A stretch of 64,000 nt of DNA from Amycolatopsis sp. 195334CR (GTDB lineage Bacteria > Actinomycetota > Actinomycetes > Mycobacteriales > Pseudonocardiaceae), in the NCBI RefSeq assembly GCF_017309385.1, contig NZ_JAFJMJ010000001.1, forward strand, positions 434,001 through 498,000, written 5' to 3'. Positions 26,058-33,640 of the stretch are shown in pieces. Both the position numbers and the translations under genes were made by a program. Below the pieces are notes generated by a model that was given only the letters and a program-made list of their open reading frames with translations, was not told where the DNA came from and did not search any database. Numbering within the stretch: position 1 is the first letter of the stretch; each line of letters starts with the position of its first letter.

Positions 26058-26805
26058 GCGTGCCGATGCCCTCGACGGTGATCGACACCTGCTGCCCGTC
26101 GGTGATCGGGCCGACGCCCTCCGGGGTGCCGGTCAGGATCACGTCGCCGGGCAGCAGCGTCATCACCGAGGAGACGAACTCGACCAGCTGCGGGATCTTG
26201 TGGATCAGGTCCGCGGTGGTGCCGTCCTGCTTGAGCTGACCGTCCACCTCGGACTTCAGCGCCAGGTTGCCCGGCTCGGGCAGCTTGGTCTCGATCCACG
26301 GGCCGAGCGGGCAGAAGGTGTCGTAGCCCTTGGCGCGGCCCCACTGCCCGTCGGACTTCTGCAGGTCGCGGGCGCTGACGTCGTTGGCGACGGTGTACCC
26401 GAGCACCACGCTCGCCGCGCGGGAGGCGGGCACGTTCTTCACCGGCTGGCCGATCACCACGGCCAGCTCGCCCTCGAAGTCCACCCGGCCGGCGCCGGGC
26501 GGCAGCTTGATCGCCGCGTTCGGGCCGATCACGCTGGTCGACGGCTTGAGGAAGAGCATCGGGGCCTGCGGCACCTCGTTGCCGAACTCCGCGGCGTGCT
26601 TGGCGTAGTTGCGGCCGACGGCGATCACCTTCGACGGCAGGATCGGCGCGAGCAGCCGGACGTCGGCCAGCGGCCAGCGCTTGCCGGTGAAGTTCGGGTC
26701 GCCGAACGGGTGCTCGGCGATCTCCAGTACCTGGGCGTCGTCACCGTCCCCCTCGATCGAAGCGAAGGCGACACCACCGGGATGAGCGATTCGAGCTAGG
26801 CGCAC
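26032..26805 (-). CDS. Fumarylacetoacetate hydrolase family protein
   Basis: A 257-residue FAH-fold enzyme: GRNYAKHAAEFG, FEGELAVVIG, NDVSARDLQKSDGQW and GDVILTGTPEGVGPI contain the conserved metal-binding and catalytic residues. Family activities include fumarylpyruvate hydrolysis, oxaloacetate decarboxylation and acylpyruvate hydrolysis. GTG at 26805 begins 9 nt after the cimA stop, so the two are co-transcribed. The link to branched-chain synthesis is unclear; oxaloacetate decarboxylation is possible. Confidence 0.87.
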   Translation of the reverse strand: MRLARIAHPGGVAFASIEGDGDDAQVLEIAEHPFGDPNFTGKRWPLADVRLLAPILPSKVIAVGRNYAKHAAEFGNEVPQAPMLFLKPSTSVIGPNAAIKLPPGAGRVDFEGELAVVIGQPVKNVPASRAASVVLGYTVANDVSARDLQKSDGQWGRAKGYDTFCPLGPWIETKLPEPGNLALKSEVDGQLKQDGTTADLIHKIPQLVEFVSSVMTLLPGDVILTGTPEGVGPITDGQQVSITVEGIGTLTNPVVQG

Positions 26806-26814
26806 GCCCCCACC

Positions 26815-28422
26815 TTACGTCCTCACGCGGAGGCTCTTGTGGACCAGGGCGTCGCACAGCGCGAGCCAGCTGGCTTCGACGATGTTGCCGTGCACCCCGA
26901 CCGTGGTCCACTCGCGGCTGCCGTCGGTGGTCTCCACCAGCACCCTGGTCACCGCGTCGGTGCCGGGGTGCCCGGGCAGGATGCGCACCTTGTAGTCGGC
27001 CAGCTCCACACTGTCCAACCAGGACAGATGCGGGGTGAGCGCCTCGCGCAGCGCGGCGTCGAGCGCGTGCACCGGGCCGTTGCCCTCGGCGGTGGCGATC
27101 ACCCGCTGCCCGCCGACGTGCACCTTGACCGTGGCCTCGGACACGATCTCGCCGTCCGCGCGGTGGTCGAGCACCACGCGGTAGGACTCCAGCACGAACG
27201 GCGGCTCCTCGAGCGCCTCCCCCGCTTCCCGGCGCAGCAGCAATTCCAGCGAGGCGTCGGCGGCTTCGAAGGACCAGCCCTCGGCCTCCAGCCGCTTCAC
27301 CTTGTGCACCGCGCTGGTCAGCGCTTCGGGCCGGCCGGCAAGGTCAACCCCCAACTCACGTCCCTTGAGTTCGAGGCTGGCCCTGCCGGCCATCTCGGTG
27401 ACCAGTACCCGCATGTCGTTGCCGACCGAAGGGGGATCGATGTGGTTGTACAGCAACGGATCCACCTTGATCGCGCTCGCGTGCAACCCCGCCTTGTGGG
27501 CAAAGGCCGAAGCTCCCACATAAGCCTGGTGGGCGTAGGGGGCGATGTTCGCGATTTCGGCAAGAGCATGGGAGACGCGGGTGAGCTCGGCGGCGTTCCC
27601 GGTGGGGAGCACCTCCATGCCGAGCTTGGCCACCAGGTTTCCCGTCACGGCGAACAGATCGGCGTTGCCCGCCCGTTCCCCGTAACCGTTGGCGGTGCAC
27701 TGGACGTGCGTCGCGCCGGCCTGCACGGCGGCGATGCTGTTCGCCACCGCGCAGGAAGTGTCGTCCTGACAATGGATACCGAGCCGGAACCCGGTGCGGT
27801 CCTTGACTTCGCGCACGGTCTCGGCCAGGCCCAGCGGGAGCTGGCCGCCGTTGGTGTCGCACAGCACCACCACGTCGGCCCCGGCACCGGCGGCCGCGTC
27901 GGCCACCCGTAGCGCGGTGTCCCGGCTGAACGCATAACCGTCGAAAAAGTGTTCCAGGTCAACAAAAACGCGACGGCCTTCGCGGACGAGGAACTCGACG
28001 GTGTCCCGCACCATCTCGCACGCCTCGGCCACCTCGACCTTGAGCGCGCGCTCGATGTGCCGCAGGTCGGACTTCGCGACCAGGGTGACCGCGGGTGCCC
28101 GCGAGTCGAGCAGCGCGCGCACCTGCGGGTCCTTTTCCGCGCTGGTACCGGCTTTGCGCGTGGCTCCGAACGCGACCAGCACCGCGTGCTTGAGGCTCAG
28201 CTCCCCCGCCGCCTTCGCGAAGAACTCGGTGTCCTTCGGCAGCGCGCCCGGCCAGCCGCCTTCGATGAAGCCGACGCCGAGTTCGTCGAGCAGCCGCGCC
28301 ACGGCGAGCTTGTCGGTCACCGAGTAGGAAATGCCCTCGCGCTGGGCCCCGTCCCGCAACGTCGTGTCGTAGAGGTGGAACTCGTCGCCCAGCGCGGTTC
28401 CGGCCGGTTCGGTGCGAGTCAC
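26815..28422 (-). CDS. cimA: (R)-citramalate synthase
   Basis: A 535-residue enzyme of the LeuA/DRE-TIM family that condenses pyruvate and acetyl-CoA to citramalate, the threonine-independent entry to isoleucine. DTTLRDGAQREG is the DRE motif, HCQDDTSCAVANS carries metal ligands, and a C-terminal regulatory (LeuA allosteric) domain lies at about 400-535. GTG at 28422 follows GGAGAA. It is controlled by the attenuator leader upstream (28465-28609). The length and HCQDDTSCA favour CimA over LeuA. Confidence 0.9.
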   Translation of the reverse strand: MTRTEPAGTALGDEFHLYDTTLRDGAQREGISYSVTDKLAVARLLDELGVGFIEGGWPGALPKDTEFFAKAAGELSLKHAVLVAFGATRKAGTSAEKDPQVRALLDSRAPAVTLVAKSDLRHIERALKVEVAEACEMVRDTVEFLVREGRRVFVDLEHFFDGYAFSRDTALRVADAAAGAGADVVVLCDTNGGQLPLGLAETVREVKDRTGFRLGIHCQDDTSCAVANSIAAVQAGATHVQCTANGYGERAGNADLFAVTGNLVAKLGMEVLPTGNAAELTRVSHALAEIANIAPYAHQAYVGASAFAHKAGLHASAIKVDPLLYNHIDPPSVGNDMRVLVTEMAGRASLELKGRELGVDLAGRPEALTSAVHKVKRLEAEGWSFEAADASLELLLRREAGEALEEPPFVLESYRVVLDHRADGEIVSEATVKVHVGGQRVIATAEGNGPVHALDAALREALTPHLSWLDSVELADYKVRILPGHPGTDAVTRVLVETTDGSREWTTVGVHGNIVEASWLALCDALVHKSLRVRT

Positions 28423-28464
28423 GGGATTCTCCTCGATTCGTGGCGAAAAAGGCCTCAGAACAGC

Positions 28465-28495
28465 AAAAAACCTCCCGCAGGATGATGCGAGAGGT
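28465..28495 (-). terminator. Attenuator terminator before cimA
   Basis: On the minus strand ACCTCTCGCA, loop TCATCC, TGCGGGAGGT, then six T's: a 10-bp stem with one G-U pair. It lies 43 nt upstream of cimA and after the leader peptide and hairpin, so it would stop transcription unless an alternative fold forms. Confidence 0.8.
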
Positions 28496-28496
28496 C

Positions 28497-28534
28497 GCGC
28501 GCCGGGTGTTCGTGAGAACAGCTACCCGGCGCGC
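28497..28534 (-). promoter_or_regulatory. Leader hairpin overlapping the cimA leader peptide stop
   Basis: Arms GCGCGCCGGGT and ACCCGGCGCGC (11 bp, perfect) enclose a 16-nt loop that contains a second GTTC/GAAC stem. On the minus strand the first arm begins right after the two Ile codons and includes the leader stop. Stalled or released ribosomes would change its folding. The exact antiterminator pairing is not resolved by eye. Confidence 0.65.
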
Positions 28535-28572
28535 CTGCCGATAATGCTGGCGGCGAAGAACGTGACAGTCAC
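28522..28572 (-). CDS. cimA leader peptide
   Basis: A 16-codon open frame, GTG to TAG, reads VTVTFFAASIIGRRAG, with GTG read as initiator Met. The adjacent Ile codons ATT ATC are the control codons expected for a gene in isoleucine synthesis. It is too short for ordinary gene calling. GTG lies 7 nt after a -10 box, so the messenger is probably leaderless. Confidence 0.7.
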   Translation of the reverse strand: MTVTFFAASIIGRRAG

Positions 28573-28579
28573 GAGGCCG

Positions 28580-28609
28580 ATAGTGCCACAGACCCGCCCG
28601 GGGTTCCAA
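28580..28609 (-). promoter_or_regulatory. Leaderless promoter of the cimA leader
   Basis: TTGGAA (28604-28609) is -35, CACTAT (28580-28585) is -10, with an 18-bp spacer. Transcription would start about 7 nt downstream at the leader GTG. The arrangement matches the ilvB promoter exactly. Confidence 0.6.
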
Positions 28610-28642
28610 GCCCTGGCCAACTTCTCCCACATGCTGGAACCC

Positions 28643-28701
28643 AATGCTATGAGTGGGGCATTACTTGCGTTGATTGCAAGTAATGCCCCACTCATAGCAT
28701 T
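28643..28701. repeat. 26-bp perfect palindrome downstream of leuB (copy 1)
   Basis: Two 26-bp arms (28643-28668, 28676-28701) pair perfectly around the 7-nt loop GTTGATT. The same element, with two arm changes, lies after ilvD at 45587-45645. It starts 10 nt beyond the leuB stop and probably ends its transcript. It is unusually long and AT-rich for the genome. Confidence 0.85.
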
Positions 28702-28711
28702 CAGGTGCGGC

Positions 28712-29749
28712 TCAGGCGGTGCGGGTGTTCGAGGAGACGAGGGCGGCCAGGCGGTCGCCGATGGCGTGGGTGGAACCGGGGTTGGCCTGGTCGCGGGTGG
28801 CCAGGTCGAAGGCCACCGAGGCCTCGATCCGGCGCGCGGCCTCCTTCTGGCCGAGGTGGTCCAGCAGCAGCGCCACCGAGAGCACCGCGGCGGTCGGGTC
28901 GGCCAGCGCCTGCCCGGCGATGTCCGGCGCGCTGCCGTGCACCGGCTCGAACATGCTCGGGTTGCGGCGGGTGATGTCCAGGTTCCCGCTGGCGGCCAGG
29001 CCGATGCCACCGGTCACCGCGGCGGACAGGTCGGTGATGATGTCGCCGAACAGGTTGTCGGTGACGATCACGTCGAAGCGGCCGGGGTCGGTGACCATGT
29101 GGATGGTCGCGGCGTCCACGTGGGAGTAGGCCACGGTGACGTCGGGGTGCTCCAGCGAGACCTCCTCGACCACGCGCGACCACAGCGAACCGGCGTGCTC
29201 CAGCACGTTGGTCTTGTGCAGCAGGGTCAGGTGCTTGCGCGGGCGCTGCTCGGCCCGGTCGAAGGCGTCGGAGACGACCCGCCGGATGCCGAACGCGGTG
29301 TTCACGCTCACCTCGGTGGCGATCTCGTGCTCGGTGTCCTTGCGCAGCAGACCGCCGTTGCCCGCGTACGGGCCTTCGGTGCCTTCGCGGACCACGACCA
29401 TGTCGATCTCGCTGGTGTCGGCCAGCGGGCCGCGCACCCCCGGGTAGAGCCGGGCCGGGCGCAGGTTCACGTGGTGGTCGAGCTCGAACCGCAGGCGCAG
29501 CAGCAGGCCGCGCTCGAGGATGCCGCTGGGCACCGTCGGGTCGCCGACCGCGCCGAGCAGGATCGCGTCGTGCTGGCGCAGCTCGCCGAGCACCGACTCG
29601 GGGAGCAGCTCGCCGGTGGAGTGCCACCGCGCGGCGCCGAGGTCGTAGTTGGTGGTCTCCGCGTTGGGCGCTACCTCACCAAGCACCTTCAGCGCCTCGG
29701 TGACCACCTCGGGCCCGATCCCGTCACCTGGGATCACAGCGAGCCGCAT
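28712..29749 (-). CDS. leuB: 3-isopropylmalate dehydrogenase
   Basis: A 345-residue NAD-dependent decarboxylating dehydrogenase of leucine synthesis. [10 protein letters not shown] opens the fold, [13 protein letters not shown] and [12 protein letters not shown] contain substrate residues, and [12 protein letters not shown] and [13 protein letters not shown] are classic. The length matches the short actinobacterial LeuB. ATG at 29749 has GGAGG 8 nt upstream; upstream codons are not part of it. It is transcribed toward cimA but separated from it by the palindrome. No adjacent leuA or leuCD. Confidence 0.95.
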   Translation of the reverse strand: MRLAVIPGDGIGPEVVTEALKVLGEVAPNAETTNYDLGAARWHSTGELLPESVLGELRQHDAILLGAVGDPTVPSGILERGLLLRLRFELDHHVNLRPARLYPGVRGPLADTSEIDMVVVREGTEGPYAGNGGLLRKDTEHEIATEVSVNTAFGIRRVVSDAFDRAEQRPRKHLTLLHKTNVLEHAGSLWSRVVEEVSLEHPDVTVAYSHVDAATIHMVTDPGRFDVIVTDNLFGDIITDLSAAVTGGIGLAASGNLDITRRNPSMFEPVHGSAPDIAGQALADPTAAVLSVALLLDHLGQKEAARRIEASVAFDLATRDQANPGSTHAIGDRLAALVSSNTRTA

Positions 29750-29932
29750 CCACACACCTCCGTCGATCTGGGTCCGGCGTCCCGGATGGCCCATCCGCAC
29801 AAAACTCCAGCGACGGCAGGTTACCGGCTGCCGACATTCGGCCGAAGCCGCACCACCCTTATGTCTGATCTTCCCGCGTCGTGAGACACCCGGAAGTGTC
29901 ACCCGCTACTCCGTTAGGAACAAGTCTCACTT

Positions 29933-29963
29933 TTTCACACGGTCGGCTTACGACCGTGTGAAA
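29933..29963. repeat. 13-bp inverted repeat beside the subtilase terminator
   Basis: TTTCACACGGTCG pairs with CGACCGTGTGAAA around a 5-nt loop (perfect stem). It abuts the GC-rich hairpin at 29964-30010. T's precede rather than follow the stem on the plus strand, and A's follow it on the minus strand, so it is not a standard terminator by itself. The leuB upstream region 29750-29932 contains no other gene. Confidence 0.6.
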
Positions 29964-30010
29964 GCGGGACGGCGCCCGGGAGCACCTGGCTCCCGGGCGC
30001 CGTTTCCCGC
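29964..30010 (-). terminator. GC-rich terminator hairpin after the subtilase gene
   Basis: A long stem (29964-29983 with 29989-30010, two bulged bases) of nearly pure G/C with a 5-nt loop lies 8 nt beyond the subtilase stop. It has no T-tract, common for actinobacterial terminators. Confidence 0.65.
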
Positions 30011-30018
30011 TGCTTCGC

Positions 30019-33000
30019 TCAGTCGGCCGGGGCCGGCGGGGCGACGTTCAGCTGCACCACGTTCGCCCGGTTGCCCGAGGCGTTGTGGTGGTTGAGCGCG
30101 AGCAGGCCGAGCACGGTGTCCTGCCCGGCCGAGGCCGCATCGCGGTTGACCACCAGCGCGGTACCCGGGCGCGCCAGGTAGGACAGCGCGGCGTCCCCGC
30201 CACCCTGCACCCAGTACCCCGGCGAGACCGCGTCGAACGACAGCGGGGTGTCGATGCTGTCGATCACGCCGCTGCCCGGCGCGGTGTAGTACCCCGCGAC
30301 CCCGACCGTGTAGCTGACCCGGTGCGAGTCCGCGTTCGGGTCGATGCCCAGTGCGGCCAGCCGGACCGGCAGGACCGCCACGTCGGTGTCGAAGACGTTG
30401 GTGTCCACGTTGCCGAGGTGCCCGTTGAGCGGCTGGAGGTCGACCGAGGGGAAGCCCGGCTTGTTCAGGTCCACCGTGTTGACCAGGAGCACGTCGCTCG
30501 AGGTCGCCTTGGTCACGTAGGACTCGAAGTCCGCCTGGCCGTCCCCGGTGGTGTCGATGTCCACGAACGGGATGGTGTTGCTGCCGAGGTTGGCCCAGTT
30601 GCTCCAGGTGGCCAGGCCGAAGGCGAGCAGCGCCTCTTCCGGAGCGCCCTGCTGCTTGGCCAGCGGGGCGGTGGACGCCGCGCCGACGTACTTCAGGTCG
30701 CCGCCCTTGGCGGTGCCGTTGATCGTGCACTGCGTCGGCTGGTCGTCGCACTCGGGCAGCTGCGGGGACTGCGCCTGCAGCTCGAACATGCTGACCAGCG
30801 AGCGGTAGGCCTGCGTGCCGGAGCCCTGGCTGACGCCGCGGCCGCCGAGGTTGACCACGGCCTGCTGCTGCCCGGCCGGGAAGGCGACCTGGGCCGGGGT
30901 GGTGATCGCGGCGACCGGCTTCGGCGCCGCGTACACCGGCACGCGCAGGCCGACGGTGGCGCCGTTGCGCGGGGTGAAGGCCACCCGGCCCGAGGCGTCG
31001 GCGAGGAACTGGCGCGCCAGGCCGGCCTGCGTTGCCTGCATGGTCGGGTCCATGACCTTGCGCAACGCCTTCGGGTCGTCGATCTTCAGCGTCACGGTGA
31101 CCGTGGCGATCCCGCGCGGGCTGAGCTTCACGCTGTTCTTGTTCAGCTCGTACCGCACCCCGGGCATCTGGGTGACGCCCTGGTAGGCCACGCCGTACTC
31201 GACCGGCTTCACGCCCTTGTTGACCACCTTGATGGTCTTGGTCAGGCTGACCGGGCCCGCCGCCTCGACGGTGCCGAACGAGGCGCTCACCGCGCCCGGG
31301 TTGTCCTGCACGTAGGCCAGGACCTGGTTGTCCAGCGCCGACTTCGCGTTGATCCGGCCGGAGCCGACCCGCTGCGGGCCGAAGGTCTTGCCGCCCTCGA
31401 CCACGTCGGTGCCGGCGGTGTTGACCACCGCGGCCTTGACCTCCTCGACCGACCAGTCCGGGTGGGCCTGGCGGATCAGCGCGGTGATGCCCGCGGTGTG
31501 CGGGGCGGCCATCGAGGTGCCCGACAGCACGGTGCGGCCGTTGCCGCTGCCGCTGTACGCCGAGGAGATGCTGTCACCCGGCGCGGCCACGTCCGGCTTC
31601 ACCGACGGCCCGCGCACGCCACGCGAGGTGAACGAGCTCGGAGTGTCCACAATGGACTGGTCGAAGGTCTGCAGCGCGGACCGGCCAAGGCCGGACAGGC
31701 GCACCTGCAGGGTGCCCGCGTCCAGCGCCGGGCGCACCGAGGCGGTGGCCGAACCGGTCAGCTGGAACATCGGCACCACCGCGTTGCCCGCGATGCCGGC
31801 CGCGAAGTTCTCCAAAGTGGACGAGAGCAGCACCCCGGCCGCCCCGGCGGCCTGCGCGTTGTTCGCCCTGGCACCGGAACCGCAGGCGCGGGTGGCGTCG
31901 TTGTCGTCCCACTCCAGCCAGGCGATCTTGCCCTGCACGGCGGCCTTGTCGGCGGCCGAGAAGGGCGCGCAGCCCGCCGCGTTCGCCGCGGAGACCTTGA
32001 CCACCGGCGCGGTCACGTCGAGCGCGTCGTAGTTCGCGAAGTTCTGGCTGAACTGGCCGCCCTTCTGCCCGGTCGAACCGGCCGGGGCCACCACGTCGAC
32101 GGCGTCGCGCAGGACCGAGGCGTCCCGCGTGCTCGCCACCGTCAGCGCCTCGGGCGTGTTGCCCGGCGAACCGCCGACGTCGTTGAGGTCACCGCCGTTG
32201 CCACCGGAGAACACCGGCAGCACGTTGTTCGCGGCCAGCTTGCGCACGAACAGCGAGTCGGGGTCGTCCGGCGCGCCGAAGTCGCTGCCCAGCGAGAGGT
32301 TCACCAGGTCCAGCTTGTCGGTCGGGTCGCCGTCGCGGTCCGGGTCGAGCGCCCAGTCCAGCGCCTGCGTGGTGACGTTGGTGGAACCGTCGCAGCCGAA
32401 CACCTTGATCGCGTAGAGCAGCGCCTTGGGCGCGGTGCCCGGCCCGATGCGCATCTGCGCGACGGTCTCCGGGGTCAGCTTCGCGTAGTCACCGGTGAAG
32501 GTGCTGCCGTCGGCGTTGACGCCGAACCCGCCCGCGGTGCCCGCGACGTGCGTGCCGTGGTGGCCGCACGAAATCGGGTTGGGGTCGGGCTTGGGCACGG
32601 TGACTTCGCCTTCGCCACCCGAGTCGTACTCGTCGCCGACCAGGTCGACCCCGCCGACCACCTTGGCGGTCGGGAAGAACGAGGGCGAGACCTGCGTCGG
32701 GTCGATCGCGTCGTAGGCCTCCTTGGTGCCGGGACCGCCGAAGGCCGCGTGGGTGTAGTCGATGCCGTCGTCGATGATGCCGACGCGGATGCCGTCGCCG
32801 AAGCGGCCGGTCTGCTGCCACACGTTGAGCGTCTGGGTCAGCTGCACCGCGCTGGTGTTGGTGCGCTTCTTCGGCACCACGGTGCGGACCGAGACCACGT
32901 CGTCGCGGTGCGCCAGCTCGCGGATCTTCGCCGCGTCGGCCGTCACCACCGCGCCGGGAACCGCGGTCGAGGTCTCGGCGAGCAGTTCGGTGCCCGCGTC

Positions 33001-33345
33001 GGCGCTGGTCAGCTGGCCGACCACGGAGTCGACCGCGGACTCGGTCTCGGCCTGGGCCGCTTTCGCCGCCTGCTTGGCCTTCTCCTTGCCGGCGCCCTTG
33101 CTCTGCTCGGCGTTGAAGGCGTCCACAGCGGGGCGCTTGGCCAGCTCCACGAACGCGGTGACCTTGCCCTGCGCGGCGCCGAGGCGCGGCTCGACCTTGC
33201 CGGCGAAACCGGCGGCGCCGGATTGCGGCAGCGCGTCGGCGAGCGGGACGTCCTGCGCCGATGCGGCCGGTGCCCCGATGAATCCGGCCGTCAGCACCAC
33301 CACCGACAACCGCGCGGCCCATCGGGGAACGCGAGTTCTTTTCAT
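30019..33345 (-). CDS. Secreted subtilisin-like serine protease with PA and C-terminal domains
   Basis: An 1108-residue exported S8 protease. Signal peptide 1-30, I9-like propeptide about 50-160, catalytic domain with Asp192 (GIIDDGID), His263 (HGTHVAG), oxyanion Asn383 (SGGNGG) and Ser611 (SGTSMAAPH). A PA domain is inserted at about 440-550. Fn3-like repeats run from about 690. A C-terminal domain has a four-Cys-free propeller-like stretch with internal cysteines CDDQPTQC. It resembles large multidomain S8 proteases of Actinobacteria. Probably digests extracellular protein. ATG at 33345 is the only good start. Confidence 0.92.
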   Translation of the reverse strand: MKRTRVPRWAARLSVVVLTAGFIGAPAASAQDVPLADALPQSGAAGFAGKVEPRLGAAQGKVTAFVELAKRPAVDAFNAEQSKGAGKEKAKQAAKAAQAETESAVDSVVGQLTSADAGTELLAETSTAVPGAVVTADAAKIRELAHRDDVVSVRTVVPKKRTNTSAVQLTQTLNVWQQTGRFGDGIRVGIIDDGIDYTHAAFGGPGTKEAYDAIDPTQVSPSFFPTAKVVGGVDLVGDEYDSGGEGEVTVPKPDPNPISCGHHGTHVAGTAGGFGVNADGSTFTGDYAKLTPETVAQMRIGPGTAPKALLYAIKVFGCDGSTNVTTQALDWALDPDRDGDPTDKLDLVNLSLGSDFGAPDDPDSLFVRKLAANNVLPVFSGGNGGDLNDVGGSPGNTPEALTVASTRDASVLRDAVDVVAPAGSTGQKGGQFSQNFANYDALDVTAPVVKVSAANAAGCAPFSAADKAAVQGKIAWLEWDDNDATRACGSGARANNAQAAGAAGVLLSSTLENFAAGIAGNAVVPMFQLTGSATASVRPALDAGTLQVRLSGLGRSALQTFDQSIVDTPSSFTSRGVRGPSVKPDVAAPGDSISSAYSGSGNGRTVLSGTSMAAPHTAGITALIRQAHPDWSVEEVKAAVVNTAGTDVVEGGKTFGPQRVGSGRINAKSALDNQVLAYVQDNPGAVSASFGTVEAAGPVSLTKTIKVVNKGVKPVEYGVAYQGVTQMPGVRYELNKNSVKLSPRGIATVTVTLKIDDPKALRKVMDPTMQATQAGLARQFLADASGRVAFTPRNGATVGLRVPVYAAPKPVAAITTPAQVAFPAGQQQAVVNLGGRGVSQGSGTQAYRSLVSMFELQAQSPQLPECDDQPTQCTINGTAKGGDLKYVGAASTAPLAKQQGAPEEALLAFGLATWSNWANLGSNTIPFVDIDTTGDGQADFESYVTKATSSDVLLVNTVDLNKPGFPSVDLQPLNGHLGNVDTNVFDTDVAVLPVRLAALGIDPNADSHRVSYTVGVAGYYTAPGSGVIDSIDTPLSFDAVSPGYWVQGGGDAALSYLARPGTALVVNRDAASAGQDTVLGLLALNHHNASGNRANVVQLNVAPPAPAD

Positions 33346-33487
33346 GAGAAAGTGCCCTCACCCGAGGCCTACCTGAGAACCTGCCTGGGCTCGAACACAC
33401 CCCCGACGGTGAGCTCCCGGCGCGCGTGCCGTGCCCTCGACGGCGCGCGGTTCAGCCTCGCGGGGGGAAATTTAGTCGCAGAATGCA

Positions 33488-33501
33488 CCTACTTTGGTAG
33501 G
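33488..33501. promoter_or_regulatory. CCTAC-TTTG-GTAGG inverted repeat
   Basis: A short perfect inverted repeat in the region upstream of the subtilase start. The 33346-33600 interval otherwise holds no gene. It may be an operator; the regulator is unknown. Confidence 0.25.
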
Positions 33502-33600
33502 CCATTCGAGTGAGCACCACCCGGGCGGATGAGATCCGGTCGGTCCACCTGGGAATACCGGCCGTTCCCGATCCGCTCCGTTACGCATTCGCAATTGGTG

Positions 33601-33634
33601 CGCGGCCGCGCGGGGTGATTCCCGCGCGGCCGCG
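33601..33634 (-). terminator. serA terminator hairpin
   Basis: CGCGGCCGCGCGGG and its 14-bp perfect complement CCCGCGCGGCCGCG enclose GTGATT, starting 6 nt after the serA stop. No T-tract, but very stable. Confidence 0.7.
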
Positions 33635-33640
33635 AACGCC

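Noticed and set aside
28465..28572. T-box riboswitch before cimA
   Set aside because: No T-box consensus or specifier stem was seen. A translated leader with control codons fits better.
29933..29963. Hairpin as a rightward terminator
   Set aside because: T's precede the stem on the plus strand and no T-tract follows on either strand. It is listed as an inverted repeat only.
30085..33513. A 1142-codon plus-strand frame opposite the subtilase gene
   Set aside because: It is a high-GC shadow. It contains no recognisable domain, and the minus strand has an intact S8 protease.
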